Assembly (NCBI GenBank): GCA_963822705.1
Contig: CAWGIX010000006.1
Span: forward strand, 1 to 64,000
Direction of reading: 5' to 3'
Origin: CAVRQM01 sp963822705
GTDB lineage: Bacteria > Pseudomonadota > Alphaproteobacteria > Acetobacterales > Acetobacteraceae
DNA: 64,000 nt
Position numbers and translations under genes: made by a program. Below are positions 1 to 9,407 of the stretch, piece after piece; position 1 is the first letter of the stretch; every line of letters begins with the position of its first letter. The notes under the pieces are model-generated. The model worked only from the letters and a program-made list of their open reading frames with translations, did not search any database and was not told where the DNA came from.

Positions 1-753
1 CAGATCGCCGGGACCTACGCCGGCAGCCGGGTCATCAAGGTGCCGGAACGCAATCTGGCAGCCGATGTCGTCTGCCATCCTCGCTGCCGTCACGCCGGCC
101 ACGACCATCGTATTCTTGGCCAATCCCAACAACCCGACCGGCAGCATTTTGGCGCAGTCCGAGGTGGTGCGGCTGCGTCAAAATCTGCCCAAAACCGTGC
201 TGCTGGTGCTGGACGCCGCCTATGCCGAGTACGTGGACCGGCCGGATTATGACCCGGGCGTGAGGCTGGTGGATGCCGGGGATGATACGGTGATGCTGCG
301 CACCTTCAGCAAGATTTTCGGGCTGGGCGGCATGCGGGTGGGCTGGGCCTACGGGCCGCCGACGATCGTCGATGCGCTGAACCGGGTACGCGGCGTGTTC
401 AACGTCAACATCGCCGCCCAGGCCGCTGCCGTGGCGGCCCTTGCCGAGCCCGGCTGGGTGGAGCGCGTGCGCGCCCATAACACGTGTGGCGCGAGCGGCT
501 ATCGGCTGTCGTTGCGCGCGTCCGGCATCACCGTCTGGCCGAGCGCGGGTAATTTCGTCCTGGCGGATTTCGGTACTCCTGCACGTGCCGGACAGGCCGA
601 TGCGGCGCTGCGGGCGCGCGGAATCATTGTGCGGCGATGAGCAGCTACGACCTGCCGCACTGCCTGCGCATCACTGTCGGCACCGAAGAGGAGTGCTCGA
701 TCGTCGCCGAGACGCTCGATCGCTTCATGGCCGCGGTCCCGGCGGATGGCTGA
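1..753 (+). pseudogene. hisC: Histidinol-phosphate aminotransferase (HisC), 5' truncated and frameshifted
   Basis: C-terminal part of a fold-type I PLP aminotransferase that converts histidinol phosphate/2-oxoglutarate (in this context often also aromatic amino acids). The window cuts off the start. The family signature FLANPNNPTG, DAAYAEYV and the PLP-lysine segment RTFSKIFGLGGMRVGW are readable. Homology switches frame twice: near 70 (after ERNLAADV, continuing as AILAAVTPATT) and near 636 (after GIIVRR, continuing as MSSYDLPHCLRITVGT and ending at the TGA at 751-753). Each is a single-base type shift. The end overlaps the tyrA start by 8 bases, as in the common hisC-tyrA pair. Either a pseudogene or uncorrected sequencing indels; the identity is clear. 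Confidence 0.85.
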
Positions 754-1639
754 CAGAAGTCTGTTCCGCCGCATGGCGCTGCTGGGCGCCGGTCTCATCG
801 GCGGCTCGCTGGCCCGCGCGCCCGCGCGAGCGCGGCGGGATCGCGGATGAGGTCGTCGTGCATGCCCGCTCGCTCGGCGACACTCGATCGGGTGGCCGAA
901 CTGGGGTTCGCCGACCGCTGCGAGCTCGATCCGCGCCGCGCTGTGGCGGGGGCGGATTGCGTGGTGCTCTGCGCGCCGATCGGGGCCTATGCCTCGATCG
1001 CCGAGGCGATCGCCCCAGCGCTGGCGCCGGGACGCGATACTTACGGATGTCGGCTCGACAAAGCAGTCGGTGATCCGTGACGTGGGGCCGCTGGTGCCGG
1101 AGGGGGTGCATTTCGTGCCGGGCCATCCGCTTGCCGGCACCGAGCACTCCGGCCCAGACTCCGGCTTCGCCAGCCTCTTCGAGGGCCGCTGGTGCCTGCT
1201 CACGCCGCCGCCGGGAACGGACGAAACGGCGGTGGAGCGCGTGCGCGCGCTCTGGCACCGGTGCGGCAGCATGGTGGAAGTCATGGAGCCAGCCCACCAT
1301 GACCGGGTGCTGGCCGCGGTGAGCCATCTGCCGCACCTGATCGCGTTTACCATCTGCGGCACCGCCGACGATCTGGAGAGCGAGACAGGCAGGAGGTGCT
1401 GCAGTTCGCCGCCACTGGCTTTCGCGACTTTACCCGCATCGCCGCCTCGGACCCGGTGATGTGGCGTGACGTCTTCCTAAACAATCGCGAGGCGCTGCTG
1501 GAGATGCTGGCGCGGTTCATGGAGGATGCGCAGGCGATGGCCCGGGCGGTTCGCTGGGGCGACGGCAGCTACATCGAAGACCGCATTCGCCGCGGGCGGG
1601 TCATCCGCAAGAGTCTGATCGAACTGCAAGCAAGCGTGA
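746..1639 (+). pseudogene. Prephenate/arogenate dehydrogenase (TyrA/TyrC), multiply frameshifted
   Basis: NAD(P)-dependent prephenate or cyclohexadienyl dehydrogenase of tyrosine synthesis. The ATG at 746 lies within the end of hisC. The N-terminal Rossmann motif ALLGAGLIGGSLAR is followed, in changing frames, by DEVVVHARS, VAELGFADRCELD, VVLCAPIGAYASIAEAIAP, ILTDVGSTKQSVI, HFVPGHPLAGTEHSGP and a C-terminal helical part with FRDFTRIAASDPVMWRDV. Frame changes sit near 826, 872, 1037, 1392 and 1626; correcting the last gives an end of ELKQA and a TGA at 1637-1639. All expected blocks are present in the right order, so the gene is structurally complete but unreadable as written. Real decay or sequencing error cannot be told apart here. 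Confidence 0.8.
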
Positions 1640-1833
1640 ATGGGGAACAAGATCGCCCAAAGCGGCGAATACCAAACCGGCGAGGCGGAACACGGGGTGA
1701 TTCTGGACTGGGCGGGGGTAACACTTTCTTACTTGTGAGCGTCCCTCTTCGGAGGGCGATAGGGTGCCGGCCATTTGGCATCGAAACCCGTGCCGCCTAT
1801 ATCCGCCACGCACCTTCATCGAGTACATTCGTC

Positions 1834-3006
1834 ATGCTGGATCGCCTCCTGGCCGTGCTGCTTGCCCTGGTCTGCTTCGGGACCGTACCGGTTCGGGCCG
1901 CCGGGCGAGTCACCTGTGACGGCGCCGATGCCACAGCGGCCATCAATGCGGCTTTGCGCGGCGGCGGCGCGGTGCAGCTCTCGGCGGGAACGTGCCTCAT
2001 TTCGTCGAGCCTGAACGTATCGTCGGATACAGTATTAAAGGGAGCGGGCATCGGGGCCACCGCGCTGCGTCCGACTGGAATCCCCGATTATGCAATGATT
2101 GCGGTGGGCGGTCCCAGTGAGGCCGAAGGGGCCAGCAACGTCGACATATCGGGGCTCAGCATCGATGGCGGCAACCCGGTGAGCAAAGGCATCAACCATA
2201 CGAGCGCGATCCTGGCACGATGGAGCAGCCATGGTATCCGCATTCACGATGTCGAGGCGTTCGCCGCCGGCTCGGCCGGCATCGAGGTTCGCGGGTCGGA
2301 TGTGACGGTGGAGCACAATCAGGTGCACGACAACGAAGGCAACGGCATCTACGTCTCCGGGCAAGCCAATCCGGACCCGAACGGCACCAAGCCTGCCTCC
2401 AACGTGCGGATCATCGGCAACACGGTGATGAACAACTCGCGCGGCCGCCGGCCCGAAATGAAGCATGGCTGGGACGGCATCGATCTCGACCCGCTGGCCA
2501 GCAACTGCCTGGTCGAGGGCAACACCGTCGTCGGCAACGACATCATCGTTCTCGAGAAAGGCATGGCGGTCGCGAGCGCCGCCGGCAATCGGGTGATCCG
2601 CAACACGATCCGGGACGTCACGCAGGGCGGAACCGGCATCGACATGGCGGGGGTGCAGGTCGACTTCCAGATCATCGGGAACACGATCCGCAACGTCATG
2701 GGTCACGGCATTACCGTGAACGGCCCCGCGCGGAACGGCGTGGTGCAGGGCAATAGCATCAGCGGCACGACCAAGAGCGGTATCGAGATCCGGAATACCG
2801 GTCCTTTCGCCAAGCTCGGCCGACCCACGAACATTACCGTTGCCGACAACACCGTCGTGGCAACGCCCGGCCAGAGCGCGATCACCGTGCGCCACCACGC
2901 GCGGGACGTGCAGATTGTGAACAACAGCTTTAGCGGCGGCGGAGGCGCGGAGCCGATCGACGCCGAGGGCGCCGCCCGCGGCGTGGTCACCCGCGACAAT
3001 CGCTGA
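1834..3006 (+). CDS. Secreted right-handed parallel beta-helix protein
   Basis: 390 residues starting with a clear signal peptide (MLDRLLAVLLALVCFG, cleavage expected after VRAA). The mature part begins like pectin-lyase-fold proteins (ATAAINAALRGGGAVQLSAGTCLI), followed by repeated coil rungs of the type VIGNTI and VEGNTVVGN throughout residues 100-380. This fold is typical of polysaccharide lyases, GH28 and C5-epimerases, acting in the periplasm or outside. No catalytic set can be named from sequence alone. An upstream in-frame extension reaching back into tyrA arises only from the tyrA frameshift; the ATG with the signal peptide is the sensible start. Its neighbours are sulfotransferases and glycosyltransferases, suggesting a role in processing a surface polysaccharide (inference). 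Confidence 0.75.
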   Translation: MLDRLLAVLLALVCFGTVPVRAAGRVTCDGADATAAINAALRGGGAVQLSAGTCLISSSLNVSSDTVLKGAGIGATALRPTGIPDYAMIAVGGPSEAEGASNVDISGLSIDGGNPVSKGINHTSAILARWSSHGIRIHDVEAFAAGSAGIEVRGSDVTVEHNQVHDNEGNGIYVSGQANPDPNGTKPASNVRIIGNTVMNNSRGRRPEMKHGWDGIDLDPLASNCLVEGNTVVGNDIIVLEKGMAVASAAGNRVIRNTIRDVTQGGTGIDMAGVQVDFQIIGNTIRNVMGHGITVNGPARNGVVQGNSISGTTKSGIEIRNTGPFAKLGRPTNITVADNTVVATPGQSAITVRHHARDVQIVNNSFSGGGGAEPIDAEGAARGVVTRDNR

Positions 3007-3220
3007 CGGTTTTCATGGCCGGCTCCGGTGGGGTCTGAACCGGCGCAAGCGGCGCCGTTCCGGCCAGCGTGACCGCGCCGAGGCGGAATGGTTGGACAGC
3101 ATCGGCCGTTGCCGCTATCGGTAAGCGCCTGCTCCGTACGCAAATTTATACCAGTCTGGTGCCACTCTCGCCCGCCGGCCGCATCACTCGAGCGATCGGC
3201 CCACGTCCGGAATCCGTCGC

Positions 3221-4591
3221 ATGCCGCCTGTTCCTCTGTCCCTCAAGATCATCAAGGATGAAGTGCGCGAGGTCGAGGGCCAGCCTCGGCCCCGGCAGCC
3301 GCAGATCCGGGTGCTGCGAGCGGCGTTCCTGCCGCTGCACGTCTATGTCCGGATCGAGACGCCTTTGCCTGTCACCGACGAGGTGCGTGAGTCCAATGAC
3401 CGGCTCGGTCTGCACCTGATCGGCGTCCCGTCACCCGCCAATGTGCCAAACAATTTTCTCGGGGTCGCGGGCATCCCGCCGCCGATGGAAGCAGAACCAA
3501 AACGGCTGCGAATGCGGCGGATGCTGGTGCTCTTGAGCCACGCGGAGGCCCAGAATGGCCGTTATCGAGTAGTGCTGATCCGGCACGGCAAGCATCTCGC
3601 CTCGGCGGAAATCGTGAAGCGCAGCCTGGAAGTGCGGTTGCTGACCAAGATATCCGTGGGGCCGCCGCGCTACGTGGCACCGGTGCTGATTTCAGGCACG
3701 CCCAAATCCGGCACCACATGGCTTGAAAAGGTCATCAATGCGCATCCGGAGTTCCTCGTCCTGCACGAGGCCAACACCCTAAACATCCTGGACGGGGACA
3801 TGCTGCGCGATCAGCTTGAGTCGCGCAGCGACTTCTTCCGCAGCCGCTACATCCCATGGATGCCGCTGCCCTACGATGCCGCGGACTTCAGCCGGCTGCT
3901 CCAGATCGGCGTGGCCCGGGATCTGATGACGCGCTTCGGCCACGCCTGGGGCGCCAACTTCGTCGCGGACCGAACCCCCGGCTACGCGCCGCGCTACAGC
4001 TATCTTCCGGACCTGTGGGAGGACCTGCGCATCGTCCACATCGTGCGCCATCCGCTGGACGTCATGACAAGCTGGCTGTTCCATGAGGTCAACGCCGGCC
4101 GCGACAAAACCCGCTCCCTCCACCTGCCGCGCGCGGCGGTGGATCGACTTAACGCCCGGCTGGATGCGGGCGAGACCGTCGAGACGGGTGAGTTCCTGTC
4201 GGACTCGGAGATGGCGGAGGGCGCATTCAATTACTTTGCCCGCCGCTGGCGGCGCGAGCAGGACCTCGTCCTGGCCGCCGCCGAACGCAACCCGGAGCAG
4301 TTCCATCGCCTGACCTACGAGGATCTGTCGCGCGACTTTGGGGGAACGGCGAGCGCCCTTTTTGCCTTTTTCGGTACCGACCCCGCCTGCACGGATATCG
4401 CACGCATCGAGCGGGATTCCTCGTTCAGAACGTTGTCTGGCGGCCGGGAACAGGGGCAGGCCAGCGTCCGCAGTTTCTTTCGCAAAGGCGTGGTGGGAGA
4501 CTGGCGGAATGTTTTTACCGCCTACCAGGCCGGGCTGATCTGGAACGAGCTCGCTTCGGCGGCTTCGGCCTTTGGCTACTCGATGGACTGA
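3221..4591 (+). CDS. Sulfotransferase family protein with extra N-terminal domain
   Basis: 456-residue PAPS-dependent sulfotransferase. The 5'-phosphosulfate loop reads SGTPKSGTTWLEK at about residues 158-170, and the 3'-phosphate site is LRIVHIVRHPLDVMTSW at about 269-285 with the expected Arg and Ser. Sulfotransferase domains normally begin a few residues before the PAPS loop; here about 150 residues precede it. That extension resembles the one in the convergent paralogue at 4643-6049 (both have KIIKD, then PQI.VL, then PL..YV.I..P and a later MRR..L.S motif). It likely transfers sulfate to a carbohydrate or lipid acceptor, cytoplasmic or membrane associated. Acceptor unknown. The ATG at 3221 was chosen because the shared N-terminal motif starts just after it. 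Confidence 0.85.
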   Translation: MPPVPLSLKIIKDEVREVEGQPRPRQPQIRVLRAAFLPLHVYVRIETPLPVTDEVRESNDRLGLHLIGVPSPANVPNNFLGVAGIPPPMEAEPKRLRMRRMLVLLSHAEAQNGRYRVVLIRHGKHLASAEIVKRSLEVRLLTKISVGPPRYVAPVLISGTPKSGTTWLEKVINAHPEFLVLHEANTLNILDGDMLRDQLESRSDFFRSRYIPWMPLPYDAADFSRLLQIGVARDLMTRFGHAWGANFVADRTPGYAPRYSYLPDLWEDLRIVHIVRHPLDVMTSWLFHEVNAGRDKTRSLHLPRAAVDRLNARLDAGETVETGEFLSDSEMAEGAFNYFARRWRREQDLVLAAAERNPEQFHRLTYEDLSRDFGGTASALFAFFGTDPACTDIARIERDSSFRTLSGGREQGQASVRSFFRKGVVGDWRNVFTAYQAGLIWNELASAASAFGYSMD

Positions 4592-4642
4592 TCCCGCGCC
4601 GATGCTCGATGCTACGAGCTGGCGGGTCGCGGCGATGCGCGA

Positions 4643-6049
4643 TCAGGGCACCTCGTAACCGAACTGGCGCGCGACCGTTGCCACTCTGCTCCAGAGCCAG
4701 GTCGCCTGAGCCTCGCTAAGATATTGCTTGTAGTCGCCCACCTGGCCGCTGCGGAAGAATGACTGTCGGTCCTCCTCGCCGCTTTTGCGGCCGCCCGACA
4801 TGGCATCGAACGACGTGTGCCGGCGCACGTGTTCGAGTTCCTCGGCGCTGACGTCATGGACGCCGATGAACTCGAACACGCGCCGCACCTGCGCTTCGAG
4901 GTCAACGAAGAAATCTTCGTACCGCACTACCAGGAAGCGGTCGCGCGCGAAGGGCAATACCTCCAGCAGCTTCTTCTGATCGAGCAGCCATTGCATGAAC
5001 AGCACATCGCACGCGCCGGACTGAAGGATCTCGTCGTCCAGCAGGTCGCCGGGCTGCACCTCGCTGGTGCCGAGCTTTTCGATACGCTCGACCAGCCAGC
5101 TCAGCGTCGCTTGATCCAGCCGCGATGCATCGGGGGTCTTGCCGCGGCCCAGCGCAGCCTCGTGGAACAGGCGCGAGATGAACACATCGAGCGGATGGCG
5201 AAGGATGTGCACGTATCGGCATTCGCGCCAGAACTTGACCAGGAAATGATAGGCCTCCGAGGTGCTCGGGGTGCGATCGACTATGATGCGAAAACCAAAG
5301 GTCGAACTCAGCAGATCGAACAGGTTGCGCGCCACCGAGATCTGCGTGAACATCGCCATCTCCTCGGCGCTCGGAAAGGCGGGGCGCCAGCGGATGAAGC
5401 CGCGTCTTTGGAACTCGGTCGCCCGCTCCTCAAAATGGGCACGGCAGGAGCGGTGATCGACGGTGTTGAGCGTGTTTCCCTCATGTAGCACCAGCACGTC
5501 CGGGCGGGTATCGACAATCGTCTCGAGCCAGGTGGTGCCCGATTTCTGAGTTCCGGTGATCAGCAGCGGCACCGCGCGCTCGACCTGATGCTGCAGGCTG
5601 ATGCTGCCGATCAGCCTGTCGGAGCCGAAGCGGCGTTCGAACTTCGCGATCGATACCATGCGGCCGCCCACCACCAGTCGCGCCTCGAAAGCTTCGAAGC
5701 TGTTGTAGTGGCAACTGATCAAACCGAACACGCGGCGCATTCCGCTTGCTGATGCACGGTCCGGCCGTGGACCGGGGATGTTCCAGAAAAAGAACATCGC
5801 TTGGTCGCGCATCGGACAGACCTGCACCGAGACGTGGTCTGACTTTTCGTGCAACTCGTTGGGCACGGTGATCGCAACGTAGAAATTCAGCGGCGCCCAG
5901 AAGAAATCGAGTACCTCGATCTGCGGCGGCGGTGCCGCGCCGCCCTCGGGTACGACGATCGTGAAGTCCTTGATGATCTTGCCGTTCGCCGGGAGCGGCG
6001 TGATCGGCCGGGGCTTGGCGGTGGCGGTGGCGGACATGGGTTGTGTCAT
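4643..6049 (-). CDS. Sulfotransferase family protein, paralogue of the convergent gene
   Basis: 468-residue PAPS-dependent sulfotransferase on the opposite strand, ending 51 bases from its paralogue. PAPS loop TGTQKSGTTWLET at about residues 165-177; 3'-phosphate segment YVHILRHPLDVFISRLFHE. Both also share VLHEGNTLN/VLHEANTLN and a C-terminal FFRSGQVGDYK/FFRKGVVGDW block, the typical KxxxxGxxGxW-like substrate-side motif. The first 150 residues form the same additional domain as in the paralogue. No signal peptide. The gene lies upstream of nothing on its strand; two glycosyltransferase genes are on the same strand immediately before it (24-base gap), so the three may be cotranscribed. Substrate is probably the product of those glycosyltransferases (inference). 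Confidence 0.85.
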   Translation of the reverse strand: MTQPMSATATAKPRPITPLPANGKIIKDFTIVVPEGGAAPPPQIEVLDFFWAPLNFYVAITVPNELHEKSDHVSVQVCPMRDQAMFFFWNIPGPRPDRASASGMRRVFGLISCHYNSFEAFEARLVVGGRMVSIAKFERRFGSDRLIGSISLQHQVERAVPLLITGTQKSGTTWLETIVDTRPDVLVLHEGNTLNTVDHRSCRAHFEERATEFQRRGFIRWRPAFPSAEEMAMFTQISVARNLFDLLSSTFGFRIIVDRTPSTSEAYHFLVKFWRECRYVHILRHPLDVFISRLFHEAALGRGKTPDASRLDQATLSWLVERIEKLGTSEVQPGDLLDDEILQSGACDVLFMQWLLDQKKLLEVLPFARDRFLVVRYEDFFVDLEAQVRRVFEFIGVHDVSAEELEHVRRHTSFDAMSGGRKSGEEDRQSFFRSGQVGDYKQYLSEAQATWLWSRVATVARQFGYEVP

Positions 6050-6073
6050 CCCTCTCGGGCAAGTTGCAATAGT

Positions 6074-7450
6074 CTACTCATGCGGTGCAAAGGCCACCGT
6101 AGTCAGGTTTTTCAGGATCTTGTCAGCGTGCTCGACCCGGCGTACGCGCCAAGCGTATTCCAGGAGGCTTTCGTCGTTGGGATCGAACACTTTGCGTGGC
6201 ATCGAGGCGACCGCCAGCAACAGGCGCCCAAAGGTGTTTCGTGTATCCAGTCGATCGCGCACGATCTGGAAGCCCCGGCGCAGGTCGGCCGGGCGGATTT
6301 CGCCCTGTGCAATGCGGTGCAGGGTGGCCTGAAATGCCTCAGGCGTGCGCCCATCGGTGGTGATCGTCACCTCGCGCGCGTCACGTTCCGAAAACAGGTC
6401 GCCCGTGGTGCTGATGATGGGCAGTCCATAGCGGACGTAGTCCAGGCAGCGCACCCGGTGGGATTGCCAGTTCTCGACCGTGTCGGCACTGACGTTCAGG
6501 CCGAAATCGGCGGCCGAGAGCACTTCCGGCAACTGCCGGCTGGCGGCTTTCCAGTCGGCGCGGAAATGGATGTGTCCGCGTCCCGGGTCCACCGTGTCGC
6601 GCGGGGTCGTCTTTCCCGGCGTCGCCCCGAGCACGAAGTTTCGGGCTTCGTCACCGCCTATCAGATCGATGTTCTCGCGCAAAATGGCACGGGTTTGACT
6701 GATGTAACCCGCATGGTCGGTGTTCTCTGTCTGCTTGAAGCCCGAGAGGAAGAAATGCAGGTTCGTGTTGCCTGCGCGCACCGCGGCGCAGAAGCCGCGC
6801 AGGAAAGAGTTGACCTCCGTCCAGCGCCACACCCCGCCGCCGTTGAGAATGGCGACATCGGTGGGGCGCAGGCCCAGGACTCGGCGGCTGACGAGGCGGT
6901 CGCGCAGATCGATCTGCTCCTCGGCCACGATGCCGAGCGGGCTGACATGCACGCGGTCCTGTGCACGCCACTTGCACAACCACTCATAGACGGCACCGGC
7001 CAACTCGCGCATCCGTTCGTTCTGCACGACGATATGATCGACGTGGAAACGCACGGCCTGCAGCAGGCACAAGGTTTGGAGTTCGCCATATGTATGCGGC
7101 ATCTCCACGAAATACAGCGCCGGATGCATGCCGATCTTCTTGGCTCGCGGCAACTGGCCGCCGGCAAAGACCTGCGGGTGCACGCAGGCCAGGATGTCCG
7201 GATCGAGCGCGGTGAGCCCGATGGGCGTGTCCGCGATGTGCAGCGTCGGGTAGATCTGCGAAACGGGAAGCGCAGGACCATAATTGAAATAATCGTCGAT
7301 GGTGGTGAAATGCACGCCCATGCCAAGGCGCAGCGCTTCGTGTGCCAGTTGAAACAGGTTGTAGTCGTGGCTGAGCGCCGTGCGCGGCGGCAGGCCGTTG
7401 CGCCAATATGGCTTCGCGTCATCGTCGAAGATGAAAGTTACCCGGTTCAT
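6074..7450 (-). CDS. GT-B type glycosyltransferase (first of two paralogues)
   Basis: 458 residues, no signal peptide or membrane segment. Recognisable as a retaining GT-B glycosyltransferase by the C-terminal acceptor-domain blocks: ILNGGGVWRWTEVNSFL, HFFLSGF, and the donor-site region SADFGLNVSADTVENWQSHRVR followed by LDYVRYGLPIISTTGD. The overall layout matches the next gene upstream (NAGGAWNWTDCDTFL, VSKIGFEGWQSHRVRVVDY), so the two are tandem duplicates that diverged. A WQSHR motif in both lies where family-4 enzymes bind the nucleotide-sugar. Start ATG at 7450 gives the natural Rossmann opening RVTFIFDDDAKP. Likely builds a surface glycan with the neighbouring enzymes; donor and acceptor unknown. 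Confidence 0.75.
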   Translation of the reverse strand: MNRVTFIFDDDAKPYWRNGLPPRTALSHDYNLFQLAHEALRLGMGVHFTTIDDYFNYGPALPVSQIYPTLHIADTPIGLTALDPDILACVHPQVFAGGQLPRAKKIGMHPALYFVEMPHTYGELQTLCLLQAVRFHVDHIVVQNERMRELAGAVYEWLCKWRAQDRVHVSPLGIVAEEQIDLRDRLVSRRVLGLRPTDVAILNGGGVWRWTEVNSFLRGFCAAVRAGNTNLHFFLSGFKQTENTDHAGYISQTRAILRENIDLIGGDEARNFVLGATPGKTTPRDTVDPGRGHIHFRADWKAASRQLPEVLSAADFGLNVSADTVENWQSHRVRCLDYVRYGLPIISTTGDLFSERDAREVTITTDGRTPEAFQATLHRIAQGEIRPADLRRGFQIVRDRLDTRNTFGRLLLAVASMPRKVFDPNDESLLEYAWRVRRVEHADKILKNLTTVAFAPHE

Positions 7451-7477
7451 CGATCGAGGCTCATGGCGCTGAGGGCC

Positions 7478-9185
7478 TCATAAATCGAGCATATTGCGCA
7501 ACTTTTGCTGCACCTCATCGCGCAGCCGGTCCTCGGATTGCTGCTGGATCAGTTCCAGGAAGTTGCGCTCCAGGGCGGCAATCGAGTCCGGCGAGCGCCG
7601 CGGCGTCCGCATGATCTGGTCGATCACGCTGCCATAGATCAGGTCGCCGTCCAACGCCGCCCTGTGTGCCTCCACAACTTGCCGCTTCAGCGCCGCGATC
7701 CCGGCGGCGCCACCGGCGGCGAGGCGCTGCAGGATCTCCAAATAACTTTGGATCGAGCCGGGCGAAGCGCGGAGCTCCGGCCGACACAATTCGGCTGTCA
7801 GCAGATCGTCGCCCGCTGCCAGCAGCGGCAGTCCCGCGCCGATATAGTCGACTACCCGTACGCGATGGCTCTGCCACCCCTCGAAGCCGATCTTGCTGAC
7901 GCTCAGGCCGAGATCACCGGCTTTGAGAAAGGTGTGGATGTCGCGGCCGCCACGCGACCAGTCGCCCTCAATGTAGATAGGCCGCCCGTCGCCCAACTCG
8001 CTGCTGAAGCACTCGGGATACAGCGACACCAGCTCGACGATGCGGTCGCGCACCCGGTTGATCTCGTGGTTGTCGGGCTGGGTTATGCCGGAGAAGTAAA
8101 CCCTGATGCGGCGGCCCCCCTGCCGCGTATGCAGGCATACCGCCTCCAGGAAGGTGTCGCAGTCTGTCCAGTTCCAGGCGCCCCCGGCATTGACGATCAG
8201 CACGTCGTCTTCTTCCAGCTGCAGGCGCCGACGGCCCTCGGCCCGCTCGCGCCGGTACAGCACGGACTTCAGATCAACCACGCTCTCCATGTCGCGCGAC
8301 AGGCCGAGCCGTGCCGTGAATACCCGCTCGCTGGGGTCCCATCGCGCCAGCCAGTGGCAGAGGAAGACGATTCCTTCGCGCATCCGCTCGTTCTGCGTGA
8401 TGATGAAGTCGATCTGGTTTCGCAGTGACTGGATGAAGTCGAATACAAACTTGGGCTTGAACAGGCCGGGCGCCTCGAACATGTGCAGCGCCGGCAGGAT
8501 GCCGACCAGCTTGGCCTCCGGGAAGTGGTCGCGCATGACCAGGGCCTCGATTCCAGCACAGACTATCAGGTCGAACTGGATCGTCTCCGGCTCGGCGGCA
8601 AACGCGCCGCGTGAACTCCCAGCGCGGATAGATGCGCAAAACACGGCGGTATTTGCGCTCGCGGGCACCATCGGGTCCGCAGCTGATAAACAGCTCAATG
8701 TTGCGCCGCGCCACCACATGCGCGAGCAGCAGCACGTTGCGGTCGTGGCTGTACGGAATGATCGGGATTTCGCCCTGGTGCATTTCGTCGAAGGTGTGCA
8801 TGTCGAGCACGAACAGCGCTTTCGGAAGCGGGCCGGCGTTGACCGGCAGCTCAGGTTTCGGCGCCAGCGGGCCAGGCTGCCCGTCGCGGTTTCGGCGCCG
8901 CCGCCGGTCCGCGCCGTTTGGCGGCGGAACCGGCCGCTTCGACCCTGGCGTGCGGGCGCCAGGCGCTCGTGCCGCCGGAGTCCCAGGGACGGAGTTCTCG
9001 GGATCCGGTGCGGTCTGTGCCGTCGTGACGGGTTTGGGATTGGAGCCGGCGCCGCTGCGGGCTGGCGACCGGCGCGCCCGCAGCAACGCGCCATCCTCGA
9101 TCACGGGGTCTGTTTCCGTGAACGCCAGCGCAGGATCCGATGACGGGATCACAGCAGGAATTACTCGTCGCCGCAGGCCAGCCAT
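7478..9185 (-). CDS. GT-B type glycosyltransferase (second paralogue), one frameshift
   Basis: About 569 residues after one correction. The first ~120 residues are a Pro/Arg-rich low-complexity extension; the enzyme then begins at KALFVLDMHTFDEMHQGE. Frame changes near 8610, where YPRWEFTR continues as GAFAAEPETIQFDLIVCAG in the next frame; homology to the downstream paralogue runs across the break, so it is one gene. The C-terminal half carries NAGGAWNWTDCDTFL, YIEGDWSRGG and a WQSHRVRVVDYIGAGLPLL donor block. Start taken as the ATG at 9185 (MAGLRRRV); a longer version from 9335 is possible. Lies 27 bases upstream of the sister gene, same strand, presumably one transcript. The break may be a sequencing error. 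Confidence 0.65.
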
Positions 9186-9407
9186 CTCTACCTCGAGCCG
9201 ACATGTCGCGAACTTATTACGAAGTAGAGGTCCGCCACGCCGTATATTTGTGCTGCGCGCCGTAAACAGCTTGTTTGCGGGCACGTTCGCGCAACCCCAC
9301 GGCGCAGCTTGTAGCCGGAAGCTTCCGCTGAACACACGAGATTACCGCGTGTCTCGAATGTAGCCGACGCTGTTCGATTTGACAAGCCTTGAGGTCATCC
9401 GGCTCGG

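Noticed and set aside
1396..1833. In-frame continuation of tyrA into the beta-helix gene (one long open frame 1396-3006)
   Set aside because: Joined only because of the tyrA frameshift near 1626; the beta-helix protein has its own ATG and signal peptide at 1834.
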